The notes below the pieces were generated by a model that was given only the letters and a program-made list of their open reading frames with translations, did no database searches and had not been told where the DNA came from. Source: Dehalococcoidia bacterium (GTDB lineage Bacteria > Chloroflexota > Dehalococcoidia > Lucifugimonadales > Lucifugimonadaceae). Taken from it: DNA of 10,511 nt. Location: NCBI GenBank assembly GCA_002700125.1, contig PACM01000016.1:4473-14983 (forward strand), read 5' to 3'. A program made the translations under genes and the position numbers. Below, piece after piece: positions 1 to 7,317 of this stretch; position 1 is the stretch's first letter; each line of letters starts with the position of its first letter.

Positions 1-25
1 AATTAAATCTTGTCTATATATTTCA

Positions 26-793
26 CTAATCAATTACTGAAAATCCGTTCTTTAAAAATATAGCCTTAGCCTTTTTTGATTTATTAAACATTAAAAGCTC
101 ATTTAAATCATCCTCTAATTTTTGATCAGGCTCATTTAGTAGAACAATTGGATACTTTATTATTGGTTGAAATAATTGATCATTTTTAAAAACTAACTTA
201 TAACCTAGTGTGGATAAATTATATAAATCAGATCGATAAACAAACGCGAAATCTATATGACCATACTGTAAAGAGGTTTTTAAAGACATTGCATTCTGAG
301 AAATCTTCAAATTCTTTCTGATCAAACTAAGATCACATTGAACAAATTTTTTCATAATCTCCATTGTGTACTTACCTAATGGAGCAATATCAGGATCCGC
401 AATGCCTATAGTAAAGTCTCCAAGACAAATCTGATCTAAGCCCTCAAATTTATCCTCTTTTTTTGAAACTAATACAACAGAATTCTCAAGGAAATCATAT
501 TCACGGTAAATTAAGCTTTCATCAAATTCCTTTATTCTTCTTATTGGGTCATAACCTGCGGTCACCAGCACGTCAGGTTCAGCCCCCAAAATTACTTTAT
601 TAACAAGGGCTTGAGATCCTCCATAATCAATTGCTAATTTTCCGCCTAATTCATTATTAATTTCTTGAAATGGGGCATAAAGTGACGCAGCGACAAAAAG
701 TACAAGTCTATTATCAGATTTACTGCACGTTAGAAAAAAGAGAGCTAAAAACATAATGACAGGTATATAAAAATATTTTTTTTTAATACTCAT
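26..793 (-). CDS. ModA-like periplasmic oxyanion-binding lipoprotein (ABC transporter substrate-binding protein)
   Basis: The 255-residue product resembles the molybdate/tungstate-binding proteins of ABC importers, which capture an oxyanion outside the membrane and hand it to a ModB/ModC-type permease. It starts with lysines (residues 4-6), a hydrophobic stretch (7-21) and a Cys at 23 in FLTC. This is a plausible but imperfect lipobox (Phe at -3, Thr at -1), suggesting a membrane-anchored lipoprotein. Family hallmarks follow: VAASL (34-38), GGSQALVNKVILGAEPDVLV (58-77), and near the C-terminus the DFAFVYRSDL block (181-190). S37, S60 and Y186 occupy places where ModA proteins bind the anion. 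The length is normal. No permease or ATPase partner is visible, though one could lie beyond the left edge. The start has no Shine-Dalgarno. Codons 4-6 form a run of nine A. The ligand (molybdate, tungstate or another anion) cannot be decided. Confidence 0.82.
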   Translation of the reverse strand: MSIKKKYFYIPVIMFLALFFLTCSKSDNRLVLFVAASLYAPFQEINNELGGKLAIDYGGSQALVNKVILGAEPDVLVTAGYDPIRRIKEFDESLIYREYDFLENSVVLVSKKEDKFEGLDQICLGDFTIGIADPDIAPLGKYTMEIMKKFVQCDLSLIRKNLKISQNAMSLKTSLQYGHIDFAFVYRSDLYNLSTLGYKLVFKNDQLFQPIIKYPIVLLNEPDQKLEDDLNELLMFNKSKKAKAIFLKNGFSVID

Positions 794-798
794 TTAAG

Positions 799-811
799 TT
801 AATAAGTTATA
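799..811 (-). promoter_or_regulatory. Tentative -10 element and start site of the ModA-like gene
   Basis: Read on the minus strand, TATAAC (811-806) matches 5 of 6 consensus -10 bases and would start transcription near base 799, giving a leader of about 6 bases. No good -35 is found at 17 bases. An alternative pairing, TTGCGA (825-820) with TATTAA (804-799), has a short 15-base spacer. Neither option leaves room for a Shine-Dalgarno before the ATG at 793. Confidence 0.3.
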
Positions 812-833
812 AACTTTGTTCGCAATAAAAACT

Positions 834-861
834 TTTTCACAACTGTAGTTAGGTGTATAAT
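834..861 (+). promoter_or_regulatory. Promoter of the methyltransferase gene, predicted leaderless
   Basis: A perfect -10 hexamer TATAAT lies at 856-861. A -35-like TTTTCA (834-839, 4 of 6 matches to TTGACA) precedes it with a 16-base spacer. By standard sigma-70 geometry, transcription starts at about A868, one base before the ATG at 869. An AGGTG at 851-855 resembles a Shine-Dalgarno, but it is 13 bases from the ATG and would lie upstream of the predicted transcript. Confidence 0.6.
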
Positions 862-868
862 ACATCCA

Positions 869-1693
869 ATGAATGACAATAAAAATGAAGAATTCAATTT
901 CAATAGCTTTTCTGGTCTTCCTTTCTACAGAAAAGTTAACTCACAACTTTTAGATTTAGCTAAAATCTCTGACAGTAGAAAAATAGTAGATCTTGGTTGC
1001 GGAGACGGAGGCATTACTGAAATGATTCTTGCTAAAGTCAAGGATGTAAGCAAGGTAGTTGTGTTTGCTGTAGATAGTTCATCTTCCGCAATCTCATTGG
1101 CCTTAAAACGTTTCAGTGATAGAAAAGATGTGATAATAAATTATATTCAATCAGAAGCTCAAAATTTACATGAGAACATCAAAGAAAAAGTAGACACAGT
1201 CATATACTGTAATTCGATACATTATGTACCTGAAAAAGAAAAAGTTCTGAGGTTGATTGGCAATAGATTAAATGATGGTGGACTACTTGCTTTTAACACA
1301 TCTTTTTTTCTAGGATCGCACCCCAAAGAAACTGAAGTGTTTCTCAGAAAATGGATGATGAGGTCTTTAAGAGTTTTAAAAAATGAATATAACATGAAAC
1401 CTAATAAGGATAAGGTACAGTCACGAGTACAATTAACTCCTGAAAATTATGAAGAAATAGTTAATAACAGTGGATTTGAAATTAAAGAAAAGAAAATTGA
1501 GAACGTGAAAGTTCCTCTTGATGGTTGGTATGAAATAAGTAGTTTTAAAGACTGGATAGAAGGAGTTCTTCCTGGCATTCCTCTTGATATAGGAAAAACT
1601 GTCTTGCAAAGTACAGTGACAAGCTTGTTTAAAGAGTTAAACTTAACATCTTTAGATAGAAGATGGCTCTCTATTGTAGCTTCAAAAAGTTAA
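869..1693 (+). CDS. Class I SAM-dependent methyltransferase, substrate unknown
   Basis: This is a 274-residue soluble protein with a Rossmann-type SAM-binding domain. Motif I is VDLGCGDGGIT (40-50). The acidic residue at the end of strand 2 is in AVDSS (67-71). SEAQNL (95-100) fits the adenine-contacting loop, and VIYCNSIHYV (111-120) is the strand 4 segment that replaces the usual D/NPPY or catalytic loop. Residues 128-143 (RLIGNRLNDGGLLAFN) are the typical post-motif helix and strand of small-molecule methyltransferases. The C-terminal part (about 150-274) carries lysine-rich helices and a WIEGVLPGIPLDIG block (229-242) that I cannot assign. It is the only plus-strand gene here. It is transcribed away from the ModA-like gene and ends inside the 3' end of carB (12-base tail-to-tail overlap). 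The family assignment is secure. The substrate is not, and the neighbours give no clear hint. Confidence 0.85.
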   Translation: MNDNKNEEFNFNSFSGLPFYRKVNSQLLDLAKISDSRKIVDLGCGDGGITEMILAKVKDVSKVVVFAVDSSSSAISLALKRFSDRKDVIINYIQSEAQNLHENIKEKVDTVIYCNSIHYVPEKEKVLRLIGNRLNDGGLLAFNTSFFLGSHPKETEVFLRKWMMRSLRVLKNEYNMKPNKDKVQSRVQLTPENYEEIVNNSGFEIKEKKIENVKVPLDGWYEISSFKDWIEGVLPGIPLDIGKTVLQSTVTSLFKELNLTSLDRRWLSIVASKS

Positions 1694-4600
1694 ATATTCA
1701 TCCAATGATTTAACAGTAAGCTCTGATGCTTCAACTTTATCTCCTATGACAGCGTATGCTGTATCAAGAGAGGTAAAAAGAGGCGTTTTTCTTTCCGAAG
1801 CTTCTCTTCTGATATTAAATCCATCCTGGAGAGTTTTTCTATCACCTGTCACAGTGTTGATAACAGCAACTACTTGTGCTGATCTGATCATATCAATAAC
1901 ATTTGGGCTTCTATCTAGACTCTTCTCAATAACATCTGCAGTATAACCCAAAGATTTTATCAATTTTGCAGTTCCAGGAGTGGCAATCATATTATATCCT
2001 CTGTCGTTGATCAGTTTTATCAAGTTCTCACTTGCTTTTTTATCTCTGTCAGAGATACTCAGTAAAATTGAACCGTGATCAGGAAGATTTAAACCCGCCG
2101 CCAAAAATGCCTTCGACAAAGCTTGTTCATAATTATCTGATATACCCATCACTTCTCCAGTAGATTTCATCTCTGGTCCCAAAAAAGTATCTACGTCTGT
2201 CAATTTTGACATCGAAAAAACAGGTACTTTTACTGCGACAATTTTCTTCTCCTGGAACAATCCTACACCGAAGGAGGAATTAGACAGTTTCTCACCATTC
2301 ATTACTCCAACTGATAAATCTACCAAAGGGACTCCTGTTGCTTTTGATATGAAAGGGACGGTACGACTAGATCGCGGATTTACTTCTATCACATAAACCT
2401 TCGAATCTTCTTTAATGTCTCTGACCAAGATAAATTGGATATTCATAAGTCCCACAATTCCTAATTGTTGAGCAATTTTTCTGCTATATTCAATAATAAT
2501 TTGCTTTTCCTTGAGTGTAATTTCGGGTGCAGGGTATACAGCGACCGAATCACCACTGTGGACCCCAGATTTTTCAACATGAAGCATTATGCCAGGTATC
2601 AAGATATCATCACCATCACTTACAGCATCTATCTCTAACTCCAGGCCTTCAATATATTTATCTATTAATATCTGTGGATTTAGCATTGAAGAAAAATCAT
2701 GGCTTTCAAAATAGTTTTCAAGTTCTTCTTGATTTTGAATTATTGTCATAGACATCCCTCCAAGTACAAAACTAGGTCTAGCAATAATAGGGAACTTAAT
2801 GTGTTGAGCAATTTCTAAGGCTTGTTGAATATTTGTAGCAATTCCTGCAGGTGGTTGAGGCACATTTATTTTCTTCATTAATTTCTCAAAATAACCTCTA
2901 TCAGATGCCATTTCAGTAGCATCTGCAGAAGTTCCTAATATGTCAAAATGATTATTTTTTAAGACTTGTGCTAAATTAATTGAAGTTTGGCCTCCAAATT
3001 GAATTATGGTCGAGGGTGTAACCTCAAGATAGGATTCATTGTCTAACACGTCGAGAACAGCTTCAGCATCTATAGGTTCAAAGTAAAGACGATTAGAAGT
3101 ATCAAAGTCAGTAGAAACAGTCTCGGGATTAGAATTTATAAATATTGATTCAATATTTCTTTGTTGAAGTGCCCAAGCTGCATGAACAGAGGAATAATCA
3201 AATTCAATTCCCTGTCCTATCCTTATTGGACCACTACCTAATATCACTGCTTTGTTAGATCTAGAAGGTAGAGCCTCATTTTCTTTTTCATACGTCGAAT
3301 AGTAATAAGGTGTTATAGCTTCAAACTCAGCAGCACAAGTATCCACCATTTTATATGTTGGAATTATATTCCACTTTTTTCTTAATTTTCTTATATCAGC
3401 AATATCCATATTTTTAATTTGAGATATAGACTTATCTGAAAAACCAATTCTCTTCGCATTCCACATTAGATCAGGTGTAAGGGATATTTTTTTCAATTTT
3501 TTTTCAAAATTTACAATGTTCTGCAATTTGGATAAAAACCACTGATCTATTCCTGTCTTTTTATATATCTCAATAGATGAAGCTCCTCTCCGCAATAGAG
3601 AGAATATCTTAAAGATCCTTGTATCGTCAGGATATAAGTCACGAACATTTAACGATTCAGCTTTTGGAGGCTCTCCTAGATGAGATTGATTAGAAATATC
3701 TAAAGCTCTTATTGCCTTTAAGAATGCGCTTTCAAAAGTCCTATCGATTGCCATAACTTCACCAGTGGCCTTCATTTGAGTTCCAATTTTCCTATTGCCT
3801 TTCTCAAATTTATCGAAAGGCCATCTAGGAATTTTCACTGCACAATAATCCAAAGCGGGTTCAAAAGCGGAAGTTGTTCTACTAGTAACTTCATTTTTTA
3901 TCTCGTCTAACTTTCTTCCTAAAGCGATCTTTGCAGCTACTCTTGCTATTGGATATCCTGTTGCTTTAGAAGCTAAAGCTGAGGACCTGCTGACTCTCGG
4001 ATTAACTTCAATTACATAATAATTTGGATTGGACGTATCAAAATTATCATATGGCCTAAAAGCATACTGAACGTTACAGCCTCCCTCTATTTTTAATCCT
4101 CTGATTATCTTTAACGCGGAAGTACGGAGCATTTGATAATCCTTATCGCTAAGAGTTTGGCTTGGAGCTACCACTATTGAATCTCCAGTGTGAACACCCA
4201 TTGGATCAAAATTTTCCATATTACAAATGGTTACAGCATTATCTCCCGAATCTCTCATTACTTCATATTCGATTTCCTTCCATCCTATTAAGCACTTCTC
4301 AATTAAAACTTGGTTGACCATACTAGCTTTCAACCCCGTCTCTGAAATCATCTTTAAGCTGTCTAAATCTTCTGCTATGCCACCTCCTGTTCCGCCTAGA
4401 GTAAACGCCGGCCTAACAATAACAGGAAACCCAATATCTAAAGCTGCATTTTCTGCTTCATCTACTGTGGAACAACTCATGCTTGCAGGAACAGGCTCTT
4501 CCAAATCATTCATGAGGTTCCTAAATAATAAACGATCTTCTGCCATATTGATTGACTCAATAGAAGTTCCTATTAGATCTACTCCATACTTCTTCAAAAT

Positions 4601-4915
4601 TCCTTTATCATAAAGATCCTTCGTGAGATTTAGCCCGGTCTGTCCACCCAAAGTACCCAGTATTGCGTCTGGCCTCTCTTTATCAATAATCTTCTCAATA
4701 ATTTCTACTGAAAGAGGTTCTATATATACTTTTTCGGCTATGTCTAAATCTGTCATTATCGTTGCAGGATTTGAGTTCACTAAGATCACTTCACAGCCTT
4801 CTTGTTTGAGTGACTTACAAGCTTGAGTTCCTGCATAATCAAATTCGGCCGCTTGACCAATTACAACTGGGCCAGATCCAACAACTAGAACTTTCTTGTA
4901 GATTTTAGTCATCAT
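1682..4915 (-). CDS. carB: Carbamoyl-phosphate synthase large subunit
   Basis: CarB makes carbamoyl phosphate from bicarbonate, two ATP and the ammonia channelled from CarA, feeding pyrimidines and usually arginine. The 1077 residues match the family's usual length (about 1070). Two homologous ATP-grasp halves are seen. The first starts with GSGPVVIGQAAEFDY (13-27), with metal ligands Q283, E303 and N305. The second starts with GSGPIRIGQGIEFDY (560-574), with Q827, E844 and N846. The oligomerisation region lies between them (about 405-550). The C-terminal MGS-like allosteric domain (about 945-1077) keeps the PGTAKLIKSLG and INTVTGDRK segments, where UMP binds in E. coli, so pyrimidine feedback is plausible. 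It is the last gene of the operon and overlaps carA by 11 bases. GGAAG (4923-4919) is 3 bases from the first ATG and 6 from the second (4912), so Met2 may be the true start. No terminator follows; the stop lies inside the convergent methyltransferase gene. Confidence 0.98.
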   Translation of the reverse strand: MMTKIYKKVLVVGSGPVVIGQAAEFDYAGTQACKSLKQEGCEVILVNSNPATIMTDLDIAEKVYIEPLSVEIIEKIIDKERPDAILGTLGGQTGLNLTKDLYDKGILKKYGVDLIGTSIESINMAEDRLLFRNLMNDLEEPVPASMSCSTVDEAENAALDIGFPVIVRPAFTLGGTGGGIAEDLDSLKMISETGLKASMVNQVLIEKCLIGWKEIEYEVMRDSGDNAVTICNMENFDPMGVHTGDSIVVAPSQTLSDKDYQMLRTSALKIIRGLKIEGGCNVQYAFRPYDNFDTSNPNYYVIEVNPRVSRSSALASKATGYPIARVAAKIALGRKLDEIKNEVTSRTTSAFEPALDYCAVKIPRWPFDKFEKGNRKIGTQMKATGEVMAIDRTFESAFLKAIRALDISNQSHLGEPPKAESLNVRDLYPDDTRIFKIFSLLRRGASSIEIYKKTGIDQWFLSKLQNIVNFEKKLKKISLTPDLMWNAKRIGFSDKSISQIKNMDIADIRKLRKKWNIIPTYKMVDTCAAEFEAITPYYYSTYEKENEALPSRSNKAVILGSGPIRIGQGIEFDYSSVHAAWALQQRNIESIFINSNPETVSTDFDTSNRLYFEPIDAEAVLDVLDNESYLEVTPSTIIQFGGQTSINLAQVLKNNHFDILGTSADATEMASDRGYFEKLMKKINVPQPPAGIATNIQQALEIAQHIKFPIIARPSFVLGGMSMTIIQNQEELENYFESHDFSSMLNPQILIDKYIEGLELEIDAVSDGDDILIPGIMLHVEKSGVHSGDSVAVYPAPEITLKEKQIIIEYSRKIAQQLGIVGLMNIQFILVRDIKEDSKVYVIEVNPRSSRTVPFISKATGVPLVDLSVGVMNGEKLSNSSFGVGLFQEKKIVAVKVPVFSMSKLTDVDTFLGPEMKSTGEVMGISDNYEQALSKAFLAAGLNLPDHGSILLSISDRDKKASENLIKLINDRGYNMIATPGTAKLIKSLGYTADVIEKSLDRSPNVIDMIRSAQVVAVINTVTGDRKTLQDGFNIRREASERKTPLFTSLDTAYAVIGDKVEASELTVKSLDEYLTF

Positions 4916-5996
4916 TCACTTCCATTAGCTCTATAAATTCATCAAAAATATACTCAGAGTCGATTGGACCTGGACAAGCTTCTGAATGATATTGAATCGA
5001 TATTACAGGCTTTGTCCTATGTCGAAATCCGGAAATAGTATCATCATTTATATTTAGATGAGTTATTTCTAATTCTGACGGAAAATTATCTTTGCTCACT
5101 GCAAAACCATGATTTTGAGCGGTAGGATAAACTTTCCCCGAAATTAAATCTTTTACTGGTTGATTTGCGCCTCTATGTCCAAAAAGAAGCTTGAATGTTT
5201 TGCCTCCATATGCAATAGCTAGAATTTGATGCCCAAGACATATGGCAAGAGTAGGCAGTTTATCTGTCAATTCTCTCACTTTATTTATTTGATTTTTCAA
5301 AACTGAAGGGTCTCCTGGACCTGGCGATAGAACAACTCCATCAAATTCTGCTTGTGCTATTTCTTCAAAGTTAGATTTCCAAGGAAATACAGTGACATCA
5401 CATTGCCTCCTATTAAGAAGTCGTACAATGTTATTTTTTACACCAAAATCGATTAATGCTACTGAAAATTTAGATGCTGTTTTATCAACTGAATATACAG
5501 CTTCTTTCTTAATAGAAACCTTCTCTACATGATTATGGTCTTCATAGTTTCCAAATTTTCGTATCTTATCTAATCCATTCTTTAAATCACCGTCATTAGA
5601 TACAATGCCCATCATTGCTCCGTCTTTCCTTATCTTCTTGGTAAGAGATCTAGTATCAACTGAGTGGATTCCAGGTATCTTGTGCTTGACCAAGAATTCT
5701 TCGAGAGTTTGTTTATTATCATAATGGAATGGAATTTCACATAGTTCTCTTAGGATAAAGGATTGGATTTTAATGTTATGTGACTCATTGGCATTATCAG
5801 AAACTCCATAATTTCCTACAAGGGGATAAGTAGCGACTAAAATCTGTCCTTCATATGAAGGATCGGTAAGCATTTCTTGGTATCCTGTCATTGAAGTGTT
5901 GAAAACAACTTCTCCGATTGATTCTAAATCGAATCCAAAGCCAATACCATCAAATACAGTCCCATCACTTAAAATTAAAAATCGACTCTTAGCCAT
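4905..5996 (-). CDS. carA: Carbamoyl-phosphate synthase small (glutaminase) subunit
   Basis: CarA hydrolyses glutamine and passes ammonia to CarB. The 363 residues show the two expected parts. The N-terminal CPSase small-chain domain (about 1-150) includes GEVVFNTSMTGYQEMLTDPSY (28-48) and GIHSVDTRSLTKKIR (109-123). The class I glutamine amidotransferase domain (about 177-360) has nucleophile C253 in AICLGHQ and the H337/E339 pair in QYHSEACPGP. These correspond to C269, H353 and E355 of E. coli, with a constant offset of 16. GVVLSPGPGDP (220-230) is the oxyanion-loop motif. The ATG overlaps the last 8 bases of pyrC and has no convincing Shine-Dalgarno, so translation probably depends on ribosomes finishing pyrC. 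Its own end overlaps carB by 11 bases, which fits 1:1 production of the two subunits. Confidence 0.98.
   Translation of the reverse strand: MAKSRFLILSDGTVFDGIGFGFDLESIGEVVFNTSMTGYQEMLTDPSYEGQILVATYPLVGNYGVSDNANESHNIKIQSFILRELCEIPFHYDNKQTLEEFLVKHKIPGIHSVDTRSLTKKIRKDGAMMGIVSNDGDLKNGLDKIRKFGNYEDHNHVEKVSIKKEAVYSVDKTASKFSVALIDFGVKNNIVRLLNRRQCDVTVFPWKSNFEEIAQAEFDGVVLSPGPGDPSVLKNQINKVRELTDKLPTLAICLGHQILAIAYGGKTFKLLFGHRGANQPVKDLISGKVYPTAQNHGFAVSKDNFPSELEITHLNINDDTISGFRHRTKPVISIQYHSEACPGPIDSEYIFDEFIELMEVNDD
4916..4923 (-). promoter_or_regulatory. Shine-Dalgarno of carB, inside carA
   Basis: The minus strand reads GGAAGTGA directly before the double ATG of carB. The GGAAG core is 3 bases from ATG 4915 and 6 bases from ATG 4912. 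The second spacing is the more usual, so this site favours initiation at the second Met. Confidence 0.5.
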
Positions 5997-7317
5997 TAAA
6001 TTTGATACTCAATTCTCCAGCATTAAATACGATCTTGCCATTCATAATAGTCATTACAGGCTTGCCTTTTAATTGTACTGGCGATCCATCAGGGTAATTA
6101 AAAATATAATTGGAACTTTTAGATTCTAAAGAAAGATGATCCAGAGTCCATTCAACATCACTAATCAAAGTAAAATCTGGCGTAAATCCTTCTGCTAATT
6201 GCCCTAATTTAATTCCAAAAAGCTCAGAAAAGATACTGCCAGGATAATAAGACATTCTTTCACATGCAAATTGATAACCAAGCTTATACGAAATAAGTCC
6301 AAAAGAATTTTCCATCCAGGATATTCCTGCAGAACAATCTTTGAAAGATTTTGACTTTTCTTCTTGTGAATGAGGGGCATGATCTGTGGCTATGACATCA
6401 ATGACTCCACTCTTTAATCCAGAAAGACACGCATTCATATCCTTCTCACTTCTAAGAGGAGGATTGACCTTGTAAGCTGGGTTTAATCTTTCCTCTAGCA
6501 TTTTATCAGAGAAAAAAAGATGATGAGGACTAACCTCACAAGTCACACGCACCCCATCCTTCTTTGCTTTTTTTATCAAATCTAAAGATTTTTTAGTAGA
6601 AACGTGTTGAATGTGTATCCATCCATTAACTTTTTTAGCTACTTCTATATCTCGTTTTACAGCATTTATTTCTGCTTCAGCAGACCTACCTACTAGGTTA
6701 TGTTTTTTTGACACATCTCCTTCATTAATACTCCCCTCCATAGCCTCTTTCTCTAAATCTTCAGCGTGATCTAATATTGGAAATTTGCCATCAAGGTCAA
6801 TCAAAGATCTAGATAATAAGTCATTATCACGCAAGTAATCACCATCATCACTAAAACCAAAAATATTAGATTGAAACTCGTTAATTATTTCAGTAAAGTT
6901 GACAAGTTCAAAACCTTTTCTTCCTAAGGTAATACATGGAGCTATAAAAATCCTCACTGGCAAGCCTCGTGACTTGTTTACTATCTTAGAAATTATATCT
7001 GGAGAGTCAATTGCAGGATGGGTGTTGGGCATAACAACCACTGTAGTGTAACCTCCCTTTGCAGCAGCATTACTACCGGACTTTAAGTCTTCCTTATGTG
7101 TTTCTCCGGGATCTCTAAAATGACTATGAATATCAATTAATCCGGGGAATGCTAATAGGCCATCCGCATTTATATCAATTTCAAAGTTACCATCATTGCG
7201 CCTATTATTAGAATCGATAATTTCAATAATCTCTTCATCGTTGAATATAATATCTTCTCGGCTATTATGAACCCCGATTGAATGGTCTACAATTTGACAA
7301 TTCCTAATAATCTTCAT
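5989..7317 (-). CDS. pyrC: Dihydroorotase, class I
   Basis: PyrC reversibly cyclises carbamoyl aspartate to dihydroorotate, step three of pyrimidine synthesis. From the chosen start the protein has 442 residues, typical of class I (long) dihydroorotases and longer than the approximately 350-residue E. coli type. Metal-centre residues of the amidohydrolase fold are visible: H64 and H66 in DIHSHFRDPG, the FSDDGD segment (155-160), H184 in DHAED, H238 in IQHVS, and D312 in ATDHAPH. R68 and N98 (MPNTH) fit substrate contacts. The frame stays open 15 codons further upstream, to an ATG at 7362. I prefer the ATG at 7317 because it is preceded by a strong Shine-Dalgarno, makes a classic ATGA overlap with the pyrB stop, and gives the family's usual N-terminus. 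The gene overlaps carA by 8 bases. Class I enzymes can form a complex with aspartate transcarbamoylase. Confidence 0.97.
   Translation of the reverse strand: MKIIRNCQIVDHSIGVHNSREDIIFNDEEIIEIIDSNNRRNDGNFEIDINADGLLAFPGLIDIHSHFRDPGETHKEDLKSGSNAAAKGGYTTVVVMPNTHPAIDSPDIISKIVNKSRGLPVRIFIAPCITLGRKGFELVNFTEIINEFQSNIFGFSDDGDYLRDNDLLSRSLIDLDGKFPILDHAEDLEKEAMEGSINEGDVSKKHNLVGRSAEAEINAVKRDIEVAKKVNGWIHIQHVSTKKSLDLIKKAKKDGVRVTCEVSPHHLFFSDKMLEERLNPAYKVNPPLRSEKDMNACLSGLKSGVIDVIATDHAPHSQEEKSKSFKDCSAGISWMENSFGLISYKLGYQFACERMSYYPGSIFSELFGIKLGQLAEGFTPDFTLISDVEWTLDHLSLESKSSNYIFNYPDGSPVQLKGKPVMTIMNGKIVFNAGELSIKFNG

Larger units (their letters stand above)
794..868. promoter_or_regulatory. Divergent intergenic promoter region
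   Basis: These 75 bases separate two divergently transcribed genes and must carry both promoters. They are strongly AT-rich. They contain two direct copies of AAGTTA-like sequence (796-800 and 804-808), a short inverted repeat AAGTT-ATA-AACTT (804-816) and a symmetric A5-C-T5 tract (827-837). The inverted repeat lies next to the putative ModA-gene promoter and could be a regulator site, but such repeats are common by chance in AT-rich DNA. Confidence 0.6.

Noticed and set aside
1746..4826. Four plus-strand open frames of 66-128 codons lying opposite carB (1746-1946, 2527-2751, 4227-4613, 4623-4826)
   Set aside because: They are antisense shadows of a strongly conserved gene, with no ribosome-binding sites, no family resemblance and low-complexity Ser/Ile/Phe-rich composition.
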